Part shown: piece after piece, positions 1 through 8,054 of the stretch
Position numbering within the stretch: the stretch's first letter is position 1
Layout of the letters: each line of letters starts with the position of its first letter
DNA from: Peribacillus frigoritolerans
GTDB lineage: Bacteria > Bacillota > Bacilli > Bacillales > DSM-1321
Assembly: GCF_040250305.1 (NCBI RefSeq)
Contig: NZ_CP158190.1
Location: 3,132,001-3,196,000 of the forward strand
Length of the DNA: 64,000 bases
Reading direction: 5' to 3'
Program-made: the position numbers and the translations under genes
Notes under the pieces: generated by a model
What the model was told of the DNA's origin: nothing
Database searches by the model: none
Seen by the model: only the letters and a program-made list of their open reading frames with translations

Positions 1-1411
1 CGGCCAATCCTTCATCTGCAAGCTTTGAAACAATCTTGTGGATTTCAGTCTTGGCACCTATATCAACCCCTCGTGTTGGCTCATCGAGTAGTAATACCTT
101 TGGTGCAATTGATAGCCACCTAGCAATCACTACCTTTTGTTGATTCCCACCGCTTAAGTTTGATACTTGCTGTTCTGGGGAAGCTATTTTTATATTTAAG
201 TCTTCAATATATTGGTTAGCGCTTTCATTTGCTTGCTTCCAATTAACAATTCCTGCTTTAGCGTGTTTTTTCAATTCAGCCATTATGATGTTCTCTTTTA
301 CGGACATTGATAAAAATAACCCTTGTTCTTTCCTGCTTTCAGGTACATGTGCAATCCTATTCGCAATAGCATCTATTGAGGATTTGATTCTAACAGATTG
401 ACCATCAACCAATATTTCGCCACTTTTCAACTCGGACAAACCGAAAATGGCCCTAACCAATTCTGTTCTACCAGCACCAACAAGCCCCGCCAAACCAACA
501 ATTTCACCTGGGTAAATTTTTAAAGATACATTCTTTACAATTGTGTTATCAGAAACATTTTTCAATTCAAGTACAGGTGAAACTTCCTTTGGATTTTTTG
601 CACCAAAAGCTTTTGACCGATTAAACAAGTCTTTTAAATCCCGTCCTACCATCAGCTTTACGAGATGATCAGGATTTGTCTCTTCAATCGGCCCACTTGC
701 AATCCATTCACCGTCACGTAATACAGTGAACCTATTAGAAATTTTAAAGATTTCTTCCATTCTGTGAGAGATATATACAATAGCAACTCCCTGCTTTTTC
801 AAATCATCAATAATTTCAAACAGCTTTTTTATTTCTTTATCTGTTAAAGAGGCGGTTGGTTCATCCATTATGAGTACCTCTGCATTAAAGGATAATGCTC
901 GAGCGATCTCGACCATTTGTTGTTGAGCAACACTTAAGGTCGAAACCAATTGGCGTGGATTTAGATTCGACCCCATTGAATCTAACACCTCTTGGGCACG
1001 TTCATGGACCTCATCCCATTTCACCATTCCAAAACCATTTCTAGGAAAGGTCGAACCCATTAAGATATTTTCACTTATTGTTAAATTAGGAGAAAGGTTT
1101 AACTCCTGATGAATAACACTAATTCCTTTGTTCCTTGCATCAGTAGGGTCCTTCCATAAAATTGGTTGACCTTTTAAGTAGATTTTCCCACCATTGTCAT
1201 CAGGTGTATGAATGCCTGCGAGGATTTTCATGAAAGTTGACTTTCCAGCGCCATTCTCTCCCATTAATGCATGTACTTCACCTGGATAAAGTTCAATTCT
1301 CACATTGTTCAATACGGTTACACTTGAGAACGTTTTACTAATCCCTTCCATATTCAACACTGGCTTTTTTAGACTTTGTTGGCCTTTAAGGGACATTTCA
1401 TTCACAGCCAT
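1..1411 (-). CDS. Sugar ABC transporter ATP-binding protein, ribose-type double ATPase (partial)
   Basis: Cytoplasmic ATPase that should energise uptake of a monosaccharide delivered by the lipoprotein encoded just upstream. The reading frame is open from 1411 to the window edge, so about 470 codons are present and the C-terminus is missing. The N-terminal ATPase half has Walker A GENGAGKST, the variant signature LSVAQQQMVEIARAL and Walker B VLIMDEPTA. The C-terminal half has the degenerate loop GLVGAGRTE, signature LSGGNQQKVVIARWL and LLLDEPTRGVDIGAK, the RbsA/MglA pattern. I chose ATG 1411 because AAGGGGTGAG precedes it. A permease gene is expected beyond position 1. The substrate cannot be told from the sequence: ribose, allose, fructose and similar sugars are all possible. 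Confidence 0.93.
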   Translation of the reverse strand, partial: MAVNEMSLKGQQSLKKPVLNMEGISKTFSSVTVLNNVRIELYPGEVHALMGENGAGKSTFMKILAGIHTPDDNGGKIYLKGQPILWKDPTDARNKGISVIHQELNLSPNLTISENILMGSTFPRNGFGMVKWDEVHERAQEVLDSMGSNLNPRQLVSTLSVAQQQMVEIARALSFNAEVLIMDEPTASLTDKEIKKLFEIIDDLKKQGVAIVYISHRMEEIFKISNRFTVLRDGEWIASGPIEETNPDHLVKLMVGRDLKDLFNRSKAFGAKNPKEVSPVLELKNVSDNTIVKNVSLKIYPGEIVGLAGLVGAGRTELVRAIFGLSELKSGEILVDGQSVRIKSSIDAIANRIAHVPESRKEQGLFLSMSVKENIIMAELKKHAKAGIVNWKQANESANQYIEDLNIKIASPEQQVSNLSGGNQQKVVIARWLSIAPKVLLLDEPTRGVDIGAKTEIHKIVSKLADEGLA

Positions 1412-1443
1412 ACCTTCATCTCACCCCTTATATTGATTTGAAT

Positions 1444-1475
1444 AGGCTGATTAAAGGAGGAATCCTTATCAGCCC
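1444..1475 (-). terminator. Intercistronic hairpin between binding-protein and ATPase genes
   Basis: GGCTGAT pairs with ATCAGCC, and inside it AAGGA pairs with TCCTT, in the gap between the two transporter genes. No strong T-run follows, so it more likely stabilises or attenuates the transcript, letting the binding protein be made in excess, than ends it fully. Confidence 0.55.
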
Positions 1476-1491
1476 ATTTATTGAAAGATTC

Positions 1492-2472
1492 TTACCAACC
1501 TTCGTAAGAATCTAATGTATCTTGAGTCACAATCTCAACTGGAACTTTAATAAGCTCCTCAACTTCTTCACCATTTTTCACTTTCATTCCGATTTCAACA
1601 GCTTTTTTGATCATGTTACTAGGTGACTGAGCTGAAGTTGCAGCAATTGTACTTCCTTCCTTTGCCATTGCTTCTGTGGCTTCAGGAGCACCGTCTACTC
1701 CGACAATGAAAAATTCATCTTTACGATTCGCTTGCTCTTGAGCAATTTCAACACCAATTGCTTCTGGATCATTAATCGCAAATACAGCGTCAATAGAGCC
1801 TGATGAATTAGCTTGTAAAATACTTTCCATCACCGTTAATGCCTTTTCGCGATTCCCTTCTCCATTTTGCTTCGCAATAACTTTAATTTCGGAATCCTTT
1901 ATTGCATCTTCAAATCCTTGAATACGATCAGATACAGCCGAAACAGGAGGTCCATCAATAATAACTATTTTTCCTTTTCCACCTAATTGTTCAATCACAT
2001 ATTCTCCGGCCAGTTTACCAGCTTGATAGTTGTCTGAAGTAACAGTGGCATCGACACCACCTTCAGCATTAGTATCTACAGCAACTACTGGAATATCAGC
2101 AGCTTTGGCCTGTTGAACAGCTGCCGCAATTCCTTTTGTATCAACAGCATTTAAAAGAATAATATCTACCTTTTTTGTAATAAAGTTTTCAATTTGAGCT
2201 GCTTGTTTTGCTAAATCATATTCAGCGCTTTCAACTAGAACTTCAGCACCTAATTCTTTTCCTGCTTCTTCAGCACCTTTACCCATGGAGACGAAGAAAG
2301 GGTTTGCTAAACTACCCACCGCTACACCGATCGTTAATTGTTTGTTACCTTCTTGCCCTTCGTTACCGTCTGCTAATCCATTTGATGATTCACTAGCCCC
2401 ACTACATGCCGTCATCGCGGCAATTACAAACGCCAAAACTAGTACTCCTAGTATTTTTACATTTTTCACCAT
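1492..2472 (-). CDS. Sugar ABC transporter substrate-binding lipoprotein (RbsB-like)
   Basis: Membrane-anchored extracellular receptor of the sugar transporter. The 326-residue product starts with a lipoprotein signal peptide ending in lipobox MTACSG (Cys about residue 23), followed by a low-complexity Ser/Asn/Gly linker. The rest is a periplasmic-binding-protein type 4 fold: TIGVAVGSLANPFF near the N-terminus, DIILLNAVDTKGI in the middle, VVAVDTNAEGG, and AVFAINDPEAIGVEIA in the second lobe. This is the layout of ribose/allose/galactose receptors. The start is backed by CTAGGGGGATTAAT. It is first in the minus-strand operon, with the ATPase 80 bp downstream and a DeoR regulator gene upstream. 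The ligand is not identified. Confidence 0.93.
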   Translation of the reverse strand: MVKNVKILGVLVLAFVIAAMTACSGASESSNGLADGNEGQEGNKQLTIGVAVGSLANPFFVSMGKGAEEAGKELGAEVLVESAEYDLAKQAAQIENFITKKVDIILLNAVDTKGIAAAVQQAKAADIPVVAVDTNAEGGVDATVTSDNYQAGKLAGEYVIEQLGGKGKIVIIDGPPVSAVSDRIQGFEDAIKDSEIKVIAKQNGEGNREKALTVMESILQANSSGSIDAVFAINDPEAIGVEIAQEQANRKDEFFIVGVDGAPEATEAMAKEGSTIAATSAQSPSNMIKKAVEIGMKVKNGEEVEELIKVPVEIVTQDTLDSYEGW

Positions 2473-2552
2473 ATTAATCCCCCTAGTTTTTGAAGATGAA
2501 AATAATCAGCTACAGAACGAGAAATTGTTACCGCTCTCAATCTCTTAAACTA

Positions 2553-2566
2553 GATCACCTCCTTAA
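2553..2566 (-). promoter_or_regulatory. Orphan near-perfect Shine-Dalgarno in the transporter leader (STAB-SD-like)
   Basis: On the minus strand the leader holds TTAAGGAGGTGATC, complementary over about 11 nt to the 3' end of 16S rRNA, but no start codon lies at working distance. The real start is about 80 nt further on with its own SD. Such orphan SDs are known to stabilise mRNA (the STAB-SD of cry3A in Bacillus thuringiensis). The function here is inferred. Confidence 0.5.
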
Positions 2567-2638
2567 ATGAATATTTTTGGTTGAAATAATGGAGATATGG
2601 TTGATTTTGATAGTTTTTCACATTGACATCTAATTTAT

Positions 2639-2652
2639 TGATAACGCTTTCA
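2639..2652 (-). promoter_or_regulatory. cre box (CcpA site)
   Basis: TGATAACGCTTTCA fits the consensus TGWNANCGNTNWCA at every fixed position. It lies about 80 bp downstream of the predicted -10 box, where CcpA binding would act as a roadblock, which suits a sugar uptake operon under catabolite repression. Confidence 0.65.
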
Positions 2653-2700
2653 TCCTTTGTAAAACAATATAATTACCCCTTTCACATTAGAATTATAATT

Positions 2701-2731
2701 GAATGAATTTGGTTGGTTTTGATTGATTTTG
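2701..2731 (-). promoter_or_regulatory. Putative DeoR-family operator (direct repeats)
   Basis: Immediately downstream of the -10 box there is a run of short repeats on the plus strand (TTTGGTT, TTTTGATT, TTTTGATT). DeoR-type sugar regulators commonly bind such spaced direct repeats, and the regulator gene is next door. Assignment to that protein is inference. Confidence 0.45.
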
Positions 2732-2760
2732 ATTATATTAAAGCTGCTTGTAATTGTCAA
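2732..2760 (-). promoter_or_regulatory. SigA-type promoter of the sugar transporter operon
   Basis: On the minus strand TTGACA (2755-2760), exactly 17 bp, then TATAAT (2732-2737): both hexamers match consensus. It implies a leader of about 250 nt before the binding-protein start, containing the repeats, the cre box and the orphan SD. Confidence 0.75.
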
Positions 2761-2949
2761 TGGTTCCAATTATTACAAAAAGTATATTGATAACATAAAA
2801 TATTAAACGTATCAAATGGAATGTTTAATACATGGAGCAGATTTTCCCTCATTGTTAATTGGCCACATTACAATAAATCAAGCATTCTTTATTATATTGA
2901 TACAACAAAGGGGAAAATTTTTAATAAAATAATTTCAGAATATTCAAAA

Positions 2950-2996
2950 AAGCTCGTATTCTAAATGTCTGAATCAGACAGTTTGAATACCAGCTT
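2950..2996 (-). terminator. Terminator of the DeoR gene
   Basis: Two 23-nt arms pair with four mismatches across a loop of about one base, and a T-run follows in the minus direction. It begins 26 bp after the regulator stop, so the regulator and the transporter have separate transcripts. The stem is unusually long for a simple terminator. Confidence 0.7.
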
Positions 2997-3022
2997 TCCT
3001 CCAACGATAGCAAATTTAGTTT

Positions 3023-3775
3023 TTAGTCCCTCACAATAATTATCTCCGTTTTCTCCTTATATTTTCCTAACGTTATTGTACCTTCTTCATTCGTAATAAC
3101 TTTTGTCTGGTTTAAATCTGCAAACTTAGAAAATGATACTTCTCCAAATTTTGTATGATCTGCTAATACAAAGGCCTCACGTGACAAAAAAATGGCTCTT
3201 TCTTTTATTTGCGCCTCTTCTGGATCTGGGGTAGTCAATCCAAAATTATAATGAATAGCGTTCGCACCCATGAAACACTTATCAAATCTGTATTTTTTTA
3301 TACTTTCGTATGCATAACGTCCAACTGTTGCTTTGGTAATCTTTTTAACAAATCCACCAATAAAATATGTACATATATCATTTTCAAGTAATGCATCTAA
3401 ATGATCAATTCCGTTTGTAATGACAACGATATCTTTTTGTCTTAAATGTTTGATCATCTGATACGTTGTTGTTCCAGCATCAAGATAAACACATTCGCCG
3501 TCCAAAATTAGTTCTGCCGCATATTTTGCTATCTTAGCTTTTTCCTCAAGGTTCTGCGTTATTTTCTCAAACACACTTGGTTCGTCTCGTTTACTATGTA
3601 AAAGTGAAGCTCCACCATGTACACGTTTTAAGTAGTTCTGCTTTTCTAATTGACCTAGATCACGACGCAAAGTAGATTCTGAAGTATTTGTTAATACTAC
3701 TAGCTCATGAATCTTAACATTCTCCTTTTCTTTTAATAGCTTTAAAATTAATTGATGCCGTTCCGTAATAAGCAT
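3023..3775 (-). CDS. DeoR/GlpR-family transcriptional regulator
   Basis: Probable sugar-phosphate-responsive repressor of the adjacent transporter operon. The 250 residues show an N-terminal HTH (TERHQLILKLLKE, then SESTLRRDLGQLEK, the family signature) and a C-terminal effector domain with YLDAGTTTYQM, VITNGIDHL, a GG motif and FVLADHTKFGE. ATG 3775 has GAGGAGGAGAT upstream. It is clearly paralogous to the fruR product at 51977-52729, sharing KRVHGGASLL, YLDAGTTT, YRFDKCF and TTPDPEEA, so the two may answer related sugar phosphates. It has its own terminator, and about 550 bp of regulatory DNA separate it from its likely target. Confidence 0.9.
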   Translation of the reverse strand: MLITERHQLILKLLKEKENVKIHELVVLTNTSESTLRRDLGQLEKQNYLKRVHGGASLLHSKRDEPSVFEKITQNLEEKAKIAKYAAELILDGECVYLDAGTTTYQMIKHLRQKDIVVITNGIDHLDALLENDICTYFIGGFVKKITKATVGRYAYESIKKYRFDKCFMGANAIHYNFGLTTPDPEEAQIKERAIFLSREAFVLADHTKFGEVSFSKFADLNQTKVITNEEGTITLGKYKEKTEIIIVRD

Positions 3776-3870
3776 GATATCTCCTCCTCGTGTTTCACTT
3801 CTATTTAAAGGTTCTTCGTGTATTCTAGTTTAATTAATTTTAGTATATAGAATTTTGCAGTGACATGTGA

Positions 3871-3950
3871 GAACTATTAGGGGTACCCCCATAAGAAAAA
3901 GGAGCTGTTGATCAGCCCCTGGTAATGAAGTAACGCACCTGTTTGTTGAA
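3871..3950 (-). repeat. attC-like cassette site, copy 1 (outside the floT insertion)
   Basis: Degraded outer box AACTATT, then CATAAGAAAAA, hairpin GGAGCTG...CAGCCCC, GTAACGCACCTG and GTTTGTTG. In minus orientation it follows the 89-aa gene at 3959-4228. Confidence 0.6.
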
Positions 3951-3958
3951 TAAACAAT

Positions 3959-4228
3959 TTAAAATCCATTACCCTGGAATATTATTCTCATTAATTCTAC
4001 GGCCATAAAGTAAACTAAACCAACAAATATACTAAGACCTAAAGCTAATTTTCTCCAAAGTCCTTTCTCACTGAGAAAAGAGAAAGTGAAAGAGATAATG
4101 ATTCCACATATCATCACTACACGAAAAATTGTTACTCCAGGATCAATTACTTGTATTATAGTTCCAGCAAAGAAACAAATAATCAAGATAATTAAAGCAA
4201 ACGAAATAACCCCTAAATATTTTTTCAT
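3959..4228 (-). CDS. Small hypothetical membrane protein (89 aa)
   Basis: Not recognised. The short product is mostly hydrophobic, with about three predicted membrane segments (near residues 5-27, 33-52 and 62-85) and a short basic stretch (EKGLWRK) between the second and third. A good SD (GGAGAAGGG) precedes ATG 4228, and an attC-like site follows the stop, making it a one-gene accessory unit. Confidence 0.65.
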   Translation of the reverse strand: MKKYLGVISFALIILIICFFAGTIIQVIDPGVTIFRVVMICGIIISFTFSFLSEKGLWRKLALGLSIFVGLVYFMAVELMRIIFQGNGF

Positions 4229-4299
4229 AATTAACCACCCTTCTCCTCTAAATCATTTTACCAAATTGTAGTAAATATGAATTTTTTATTATTGGATTA

Positions 4300-4340
4300 T
4301 CTTCCCCCTTTAGTTGTATAAAAAAAGAGCTGTTCATGAA
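4300..4340 (-). repeat. attC-like site, left half only (copy 2)
   Basis: CCCCCTTTAGTTGTAT followed by AAAAAAAGAGCTG. The other half is replaced by an IS-end-like sequence. It sits downstream of the 95-aa gene at 4488-4775. Confidence 0.5.
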
Positions 4341-4382
4341 GTGAACCCAAAAAGTTAGACACTTTATTTACTTAGGCAGCCT
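4341..4382. mobile_element. Possible IS3/IS150-type terminal fragment
   Basis: TGAACCCAAAAAGTTAGACA and a following TTAGGCAGCC resemble the ends of IS150-group elements in Bacillus. No transposase frame is present, so at most this is a solo end that interrupted the neighbouring site. Recognition is from memory. Confidence 0.3.
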
Positions 4383-4487
4383 TGTGTATTGCCTTTTCCC
4401 CTAAATTCCAGAAGGCTATTTTCATGGTAGTTTAAGTGCATTTTTTCACAATCTTATGGTTTGAACATTAAACATTTAAGAAACACT

Positions 4488-4775
4488 TTAAAAATATAAT
4501 TTCTTTTTAACACATAATTGAGGATTAGTGATTAATTTAGCTTTCGCTATTCCTCGCTTAAATCTTACATTGTTTAACCATTCAACAATTGCTTTTGCAT
4601 CATAATTAGGGTGAATTCTTTCCCCATTTTCTAAAGCCCAATATTCTGTATTCTTTTCCTCGTCAAAAATCCAATTTAAAAAGTCCTCCTGAATACTGTT
4701 CATCTTCCTGCCTACTTTTGTTGAACAAGAAATGTATTGAATAAAATCGTCACTAAAGTCAATTTTTATAATCAT
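4488..4775 (-). CDS. Hypothetical protein (95 aa)
   Basis: Not recognised. Soluble, acidic in the middle (NWIFDEEKNTEYWALENG), with a WLNNVRFKRG segment and a basic, Lys-rich C-terminus. AAGGAG precedes ATG 4775. It lies between degraded attC-like sites (4300-4340 and 4832-4880). The small size and setting would suit an immunity-type or stress protein, but nothing in the sequence proves a role. Confidence 0.55.
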   Translation of the reverse strand: MIIKIDFSDDFIQYISCSTKVGRKMNSIQEDFLNWIFDEEKNTEYWALENGERIHPNYDAKAIVEWLNNVRFKRGIAKAKLITNPQLCVKKKLYF

Positions 4776-4831
4776 AAGAGTTAACTCCTTAAAATCGTTT
4801 TAAAATTAAGGCTATTATAGCATTCCTTATT

Positions 4832-4880
4832 AAACTAACCTGACCCTTTAGCTCCATTAAAAAAAGCTGTAAACTGCCCC
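4832..4880 (-). repeat. attC-like site, left half (copy 3)
   Basis: AACTAACCTGACCC, TTTAGCTCCATTAA, then AAAGCTG and a diverged tail. The right boxes are missing. The rest of 4776-5083 is AT-rich with no recognisable gene. Confidence 0.5.
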
Positions 4881-5083
4881 AATCAATCTACGTTCTTTAA
4901 CCTAATGCGACGCGTTGAAGAACAAATCTAGTTTTTACTATTTCGACTATAATAAAAACTAAGATAATTCTAACCATTTTTAAGAATATATTCCCCCCTA
5001 AAAAATTAAGTTCTGAACTATTCTTTTACAATCATACCATTTAGCACCTTTTCATTTGTATGGAAAATGGAAATTCCTTCTTT

Positions 5084-5164
5084 CACTAACCTGCCCCGAT
5101 AGTTGCATAAGAAAAAGCTGCCTTAAAGACAGCTCCGATCTTAAGCTAACGCACCCGTTAGCTT
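5084..5164 (-). repeat. attC-like cassette site, copy 4
   Basis: Nearly complete: CACTAAC-CTGCCCC-GATAGTTGC, AAAAAGCTGCC...GACAGCTC hairpin, AAGCTAAC-GCACCC-GTTAGCTT. It follows the cwlJ-like gene in that gene's orientation. Confidence 0.8.
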
Positions 5165-5270
5165 AAGTACAATAATTCACAATCTTACTTTTTTAGATAA
5201 AAATATTACTAAAAGTTTTATATTGTATAAATATTTTAAATATGTAAAAAAGCTTACTCAAAGAGTAAGC

Positions 5271-5711
5271 TTAACCTCTATAAACACTATCACATGTTCC
5301 AGGTTTTGGTTCATAAAAACAATGGTCTTTAAATTGACCAGTATGAGGTTGATCATACCATGTTGGAGGGCATGGAGCATATGGATTAAAATACCAAAGA
5401 GCATATCTAGCCGGATGCTGTCTCCAGTGCTTCAAATTCTGTTCTGCTAATCTTCTTTCAATACCTCTCGCTCTTTGATAAAATACATTCCCTTTTTGAA
5501 CAGCTTCAAAAGAATAATTTCCTCCTTGTACTTGATAAATGACTTGTGGAATTGTTCTTAAACCTTTAAAGTCTAAACAATTAGCTACAAGACGATTCAC
5601 AATTACATTTCCAACATATAACATTCCTTGTTTTCCTTCACCTTCGGCTTCTGCTCTCATCATCCTTGCCATTAAGTCAACGTCTGAACTTGTGTATTTT
5701 GCTCTTGTCAT
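5271..5711 (-). CDS. Spore cortex-lytic cell wall hydrolase, CwlJ-like
   Basis: A 146-residue hydrolase of the SleB/CwlJ (Hydrolase_2) family, expected to cut spore cortex peptidoglycan during germination. It has the family core RAEAEGEGKQGML with catalytic Glu, NVIVNRL, CLDFKGLRTI, YQRARGIERR, ALWYFNPYAPCP, TWYDQP and HCFYEPKPGTC near the end. It lacks a signal peptide, like B. subtilis CwlJ (about 142 aa), which it matches along its whole length. It sits between accessory genes and is followed by an attC-like site, so it is probably an extra mobile copy rather than the species' core cwlJ. Confidence 0.88.
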   Translation of the reverse strand: MTRAKYTSSDVDLMARMMRAEAEGEGKQGMLYVGNVIVNRLVANCLDFKGLRTIPQVIYQVQGGNYSFEAVQKGNVFYQRARGIERRLAEQNLKHWRQHPARYALWYFNPYAPCPPTWYDQPHTGQFKDHCFYEPKPGTCDSVYRG

Positions 5712-5846
5712 TTTTCCACCCCAAAAATATTGTATGAAAAATAGCCTACAGTCATGTCATTATTTATGTAATATAAATGCTTAGTTATAATTACTTACAG
5801 CTTTTAAGTAAAATGAAAACTATTGCATTCTTTTTTCCCTTTATTC

Positions 5847-5936
5847 AACTAACCTGCCCCGTTAGTTCCATAAGAAAAAGCTGCCTTAAAGACAGCTCCG
5901 ATCTTCAGCTAACGCACCCGTTTGTGGAATAAGAAC
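5847..5936 (-). repeat. attC-like cassette site, copy 5
   Basis: AACTAAC-CTGCCCC-GTTAGTTCC, the CTGCC...GACAG hairpin shared with copy 4, CAGCTAAC-GCACCC-GTTTGTG. It lies downstream of the quinone reductase-like gene. Confidence 0.8.
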
Positions 5937-5950
5937 CTTTCAAAAATAAT

Positions 5951-5981
5951 AAAAGACTACCCAGTTATGAGCAGTCCTTTT
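5951..5981 (-). terminator. Terminator after quinone reductase-like gene
   Basis: On the minus strand AAAAGGACT pairs with AGTCTTTT around an 11-15 nt loop, and T-rich sequence follows. Confidence 0.6.
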
Positions 5982-5997
5982 CAATATTTGTATATGT

Positions 5998-6582
5998 TTA
6001 TGAGAAATGGGAATTAACTGTATCTTCAACTTTCTTTAACATTCCTTTATATGCTTCTTCATCAAGGTATCCAATACTTCCGAATAGTAAATGGTCCACA
6101 GGTTCAATTCCAGTAAAGTCCCATATTCCAATGTCAGAAGTGACTTTCAACCCTGCTGTCATACCGATTTCATCGTAAATCTCATTAGGAGTACCATGTG
6201 TATTGATGATAAAACCTTTTTTACCTTCTAATAACTTAATTACACCTTCTGGTCCAGCAGAATAAGCAAACCCAAATGCAAATACTCGGTCTACATATCC
6301 TTTAAGAATAGCTGGAAGACCTGTCCACCAAATAGGGTAAATAAATGTTATTACGTCTGCTTCAGTCACAAATTCTTGTTCCGTTTTAATATCATCAGGA
6401 GTTTTTCCTGCTTTCATAGCTGCTGTATCTTCTGGTTTCAGTACAGGTTGAAAATCAAGTGCATATAAATCACGGACGACTACTTCGTTACCATTTTTCT
6501 TTAATGCGTTGACTGTTGTTTCCATTAAAGAGTGATTTAAGCTGTCAGCGTATGGATGTGCATAAACAACAAGATGTTTCAT
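5998..6582 (-). CDS. NAD(P)H dehydrogenase (quinone)-like flavodoxin-fold protein
   Basis: About 194 residues of the flavodoxin-like NQO/MdaB family, which use FMN or FAD to reduce quinones with NAD(P)H. The start MKHLVVYAHPYADSLNHS is the classic N-terminus. Further on are YPIWWTGLPAILKGYVDRVF, the family quinone-site motif, and FIINTHGTP. I place the start at ATG 6582, with GGAGGATT upstream, rather than at an upstream in-frame ATG at 6630 that adds 16 poorly conserved residues. A broken NmrA/QorB-like gene lies just upstream, so the two may once have been co-transcribed redox genes. Confidence 0.87.
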   Translation of the reverse strand: MKHLVVYAHPYADSLNHSLMETTVNALKKNGNEVVVRDLYALDFQPVLKPEDTAAMKAGKTPDDIKTEQEFVTEADVITFIYPIWWTGLPAILKGYVDRVFAFGFAYSAGPEGVIKLLEGKKGFIINTHGTPNEIYDEIGMTAGLKVTSDIGIWDFTGIEPVDHLLFGSIGYLDEEAYKGMLKKVEDTVNSHFS

Positions 6583-6632
6583 TTTAAAAATCCTCCATAA
6601 GTTTAGTTTTTTAGTTATATTAAGGTTCAATA

Positions 6633-6953
6633 TTACAAAGATTTATTAAAAAATTTTGTCATACTTTCACGGATTGATGTAGGCTTTCTACCAATTAGTT
6701 CTTCTAAATCATTAGAGGTATTTCCTTCATTTCCATTTGCTATTGAATTGTAAAGAGCAATTTGAAAATGAGCAATACCTTCAGGAACTCCAGAATTAAC
6801 TACTCTCTCTAGAGCTTCAGAGCCTGGCATAGATGCTTTTACAAAGTTTCAAACGCTAACAGCGATTAGATTTGCAGGTACTTTTTCAAGTAAATGTGGG
6901 ACAATCAATTGTCCTAATTCTCTCTTTGTTCCAGTAATTACAATGTTTGACAT
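6633..6953 (-). pseudogene. NmrA/QorB-like NAD(P)-binding oxidoreductase remnant
   Basis: Starts as a typical short-chain/NmrA-like NAD(P)-binding protein (MSNIVITGTKRELGQLIVP, HLLEKVPANLIAVSV), meets an in-frame stop, then resumes as NFVKASMPGSEALERV and runs through VNSGVPEGIAHFQIALYNS to a normal-looking end. Full-length relatives have about 280 residues, so most of the middle is deleted as well as the stop. Only the C-terminal 65 codons remain as an intact frame. Confidence 0.75.
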
Positions 6954-7078
6954 AAATAAGTCATCTACTATTCATTTTAAGAAGTTCCTCCAAAGGTAGA
7001 ATATTCGCTAACATCTTTAGGGAAAAGTTTTATTCCTATACTAGATAGTATGGGCGAGTGGGGAAAAAAATATAAAGA

Positions 7079-7132
7079 ATTAAGAAAAAGGCTGCCTCAG
7101 CAACCCCTGTTATTGAACTAAACCAGCTAATA
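7079..7132 (-). repeat. attC-like site remnant (copy 6)
   Basis: AAGAAAAAGGCTGCC...CAGCAACCCC hairpin and GAACTAAACC-AGCTAATAGG survive. The left CTGCCCC block is gone. Confidence 0.5.
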
Positions 7133-7202
7133 GGATGTCAATATCTTTCTCTAAAATTTTCATTTCCCTTATGATATACTATTTTTGTTCATGACAAATA
7201 CC

Positions 7203-7230
7203 CCTCCAAAACCCTTTTGGAAGGATTTTT
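7203..7230 (+). terminator. Hairpin with T-run
   Basis: CCTCCAAAA pairs with TTTTGGAAGG and is followed by ATTTTT on the plus strand. It lies just beyond the IS110 fragment and may belong to that element's end. Confidence 0.45.
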
Positions 7231-7252
7231 CTCTGTTTCATAAAACCGTTAA

Positions 7253-7885
7253 TCAGGATAAATCTAGGAAAGCTTCTTTTCTCTTTAATAAAGCGTAAAC
7301 CCAATGAAGAAGTTTATTCATACAGGCAACGATCGCCACTTTGGCTGGCTTTCCTTCCGATTTTTTCTTATCAAAGAAAGCTTTAAGCTTTTTGTTCCTT
7401 GAACTCCTTATGCCGCATAGCACAGCAAGATACAGAGAATGACGTAGTCTGCTCGAACCTCTTTTAGTCATACGATTAATGGTTGCCGTAAACTTACCCG
7501 ATGAGTGAACACTTGGATCTACTCCAACGAAGGCAACCAGTTTTTTCGGATGATTAAACCGATCGATTTCACCAATTTCAGAGATAATCATGGCTGCGAT
7601 TTTTTCTCCGATACCCGGAATCGATTGGATGATCTTATATTCTTCCAGTTCATTTGCCAGGGCCACTATACGATCTTCCAAATCAGAAAGGTGTCCCTGG
7701 TAATGAAAAAGCAACTCAATATACATACGAAGATTGATTACGTGACTTTCATACACGCTTTTTTGAAATGGATTTCTAGATGCGGCATCCATTATTTTTT
7801 TTGCTTTTCCCCATGCCCATTCACCCGTTCCGCTAGAATAGAACTCTATAACACTCTCTGCTAGTCTACATTCTCCGGATTTCAT
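7253..7885 (-). mobile_element. IS110-family transposase, C-terminal part (truncated)
   Basis: The 210-residue frame contains the IS110 C-terminal transposase domain: SIPGIGEKIAAMIISEIG (helix-hairpin-helix), FVGVDPSVHSSGKF, MTKRGSSRLRHSLYLA and ACMNKLLHWVYALLKRK. Complete IS110 transposases have about 400 residues with an N-terminal DEDD catalytic domain. That half is missing, so this is an inactive remnant. It lies just downstream of the floT terminator, where B. subtilis has yuaI. Confidence 0.85.
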
Positions 7886-8001
7886 TATTCCACCAATAAC
7901 AAAGGATGATGAATTACTTGAAAACCCAGTATGACGTACATATTTGTTAATTAATAAAGGTCAGATAAACTGATCATGCCTTTTATAAGCGAAAACTATT
8001 C

Positions 8002-8035
8002 AAAAAAGGTAAGAGCATACAAGTAGCTCTTACCT
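8002..8035 (-). terminator. floT terminator
   Basis: GGTAAGAGC...GCTCTTACC stem, then TTTTTTG on the minus strand, starting 20 bp after the floT stop. Confidence 0.8.
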
Positions 8036-8054
8036 CCCTTAAATTTTTCCCCTG

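Noticed and set aside
2473..2560. A leader peptide before the sugar-binding protein (TTG start, about 24 codons)
   Set aside because: The only start is about 17 nt beyond the SD, too far for efficient initiation. An orphan stabilising SD is the simpler reading.
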